From positions 1 through 5,436 of the forward strand of contig DUJX01000017.1 in the NCBI GenBank assembly GCA_013329575.1: a stretch of DNA of 5,436 nucleotides. Direction: 5' to 3'. The translations under genes were made by a program, and so were the position numbers. Of this stretch, positions 4,920 to 5,436 are shown one piece after another (position 1 is the stretch's first letter; every line of letters starts with the position of its first letter). The notes under the pieces were generated by a model. It saw only the letters and a list, made by a program, of their open reading frames with translations. It had not been told where the DNA came from and made no database searches. Source of the DNA: Halobacteria archaeon (GTDB taxonomy: Archaea > Halobacteriota > Methanoliparia > Methanoliparales > Methanoliparaceae).

Positions 4920-5436
4920 ATGGAATACTGGAATCCGAGATTAGAAAAAATTCCTATCAACGATCTTAAGGATATGCAATACAAGATGCTAAAGATGCTC
5001 GTATATCGGTTGTATAATTTTTCGCTGTATTATAGAAAAAAGTTCAAAGAGTGCAAGATCACTCCGGATGATATAAAAAGTCGTGAAGATGTATCAAAAC
5101 TTCCTTTTACTTATAAAAAGGACTTAAGAGATAATTATCCAGACAAAATGTTTGCCGTACCACAACAGGAGATTATCCGGTATCACGTATCGTCAGGAAC
5201 GACTGGAAAGCCTACCATTGTGGCATACACTCAACATGATATTAATTTATGGACGGAATCTCTTGCACGATCTCTGACGGCTTGTGGTATTGGGCGAGGA
5301 GATATAATCCAGATAAGCTACGGCTATGGGTTATTTACAGGCGGATTGGGGCTGCATTATGGCGCAGAAAAGATAGGAGCAAGCGTAATCCCGACAGGTA
5401 CTGGGAATACAGAACGGCAGATCGAGCTGATGCAGG
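4920..5436 (+). CDS. Phenylacetate-CoA-ligase-type acyl-CoA ligase, N-terminal part (truncated by window edge)
   Basis: This is an adenylate-forming enzyme expected to activate a carboxylic acid with ATP and CoA. The 172 visible codons begin MEYWNPRLEKIP, the typical opening of PaaK-like ligases. They continue with a family-typical helical segment, LPFTYKKDLRDNYP (61-74), the phosphate-binding motif YHVSSGTTGKPTIVAYT (88-104), GDIIQISYGYGLFTGGLGLHYGAEKIGASVIPTGTGNT (127-164) and a run toward RQIELMQ at the edge. PaaK-family enzymes are usually about 430 residues, so roughly 60% is missing, including the C-terminal lid domain. Substrate choice (phenylacetate, another aryl acid or a fatty acid) cannot be read from this part, so no gene symbol is given. 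The gene is divergent from the crotonase, with a 160-base shared control region, a good TATA box and a good ribosome binding site. Confidence 0.92.
   Translation, partial: MEYWNPRLEKIPINDLKDMQYKMLKMLVYRLYNFSLYYRKKFKECKITPDDIKSREDVSKLPFTYKKDLRDNYPDKMFAVPQQEIIRYHVSSGTTGKPTIVAYTQHDINLWTESLARSLTACGIGRGDIIQISYGYGLFTGGLGLHYGAEKIGASVIPTGTGNTERQIELMQ

Noticed and set aside
1..5436. CRISPR array, insertion sequence, toxin-antitoxin or defence system
   Set aside because: No regularly spaced repeats, transposase, terminal inverted repeats or defence-type domains were found. All genes belong to recognised metabolic, tRNA-modification or exported-enzyme families.

Overview
The window reads as chromosomal DNA from an AT-rich archaeon, most likely a euryarchaeal lineage related to methanogens, Archaeoglobi or Syntrophoarchaeia. 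Two genes support this. One encodes an archaeal Taw1-type tRNA-4-demethylwyosine synthase and the other a short archaeal-type thymidylate synthase. Several starts also sit about 29 bases downstream of a TATA-like box with no Shine-Dalgarno sequence, which is the archaeal leaderless pattern. The exact lineage is inference.

Layout: five complete genes and one truncated gene lie on the minus strand, and one truncated gene lies on the plus strand. From left to right they are: the N-terminal half of hisG (cut by the left edge); an AT-rich spacer with probable thyA termination signals and the hisG promoter; thyA; a 137-base spacer with an unusual set of competing inverted repeats; a secreted transglutaminase-like protein; a 149-base spacer; taw1, preceded by a small carboxymuconolactone decarboxylase/AhpD-family gene only 3 bases away; a 59-base spacer with a strong TATA box; a crotonase-family enoyl-CoA hydratase/isomerase; a 160-base divergent control region; and the first 172 codons of a phenylacetate-CoA-ligase-type acyl-CoA ligase, cut by the right edge.

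How they fit together: hisG, thyA and taw1 are housekeeping genes (histidine, dTMP, and wyosine modification of tRNA-Phe). The crotonase and the CoA ligase form a divergent pair that could activate and then hydrate or isomerise a carboxylic acid (aromatic or fatty). Three copies of the 8-mer ATGGATTA in the region between them suggest shared local regulation. The redox-type CMD/AhpD protein lies between this pair and the tRNA-modification gene and is probably co-transcribed with taw1.

No mobile element, CRISPR array, tRNA or rRNA was recognised, and nothing amounts to a clearly new multi-gene system. The non-coding points most worth following are the possible alternative-pairing element upstream of thyA and the triple ATGGATTA motif between the crotonase and ligase genes.
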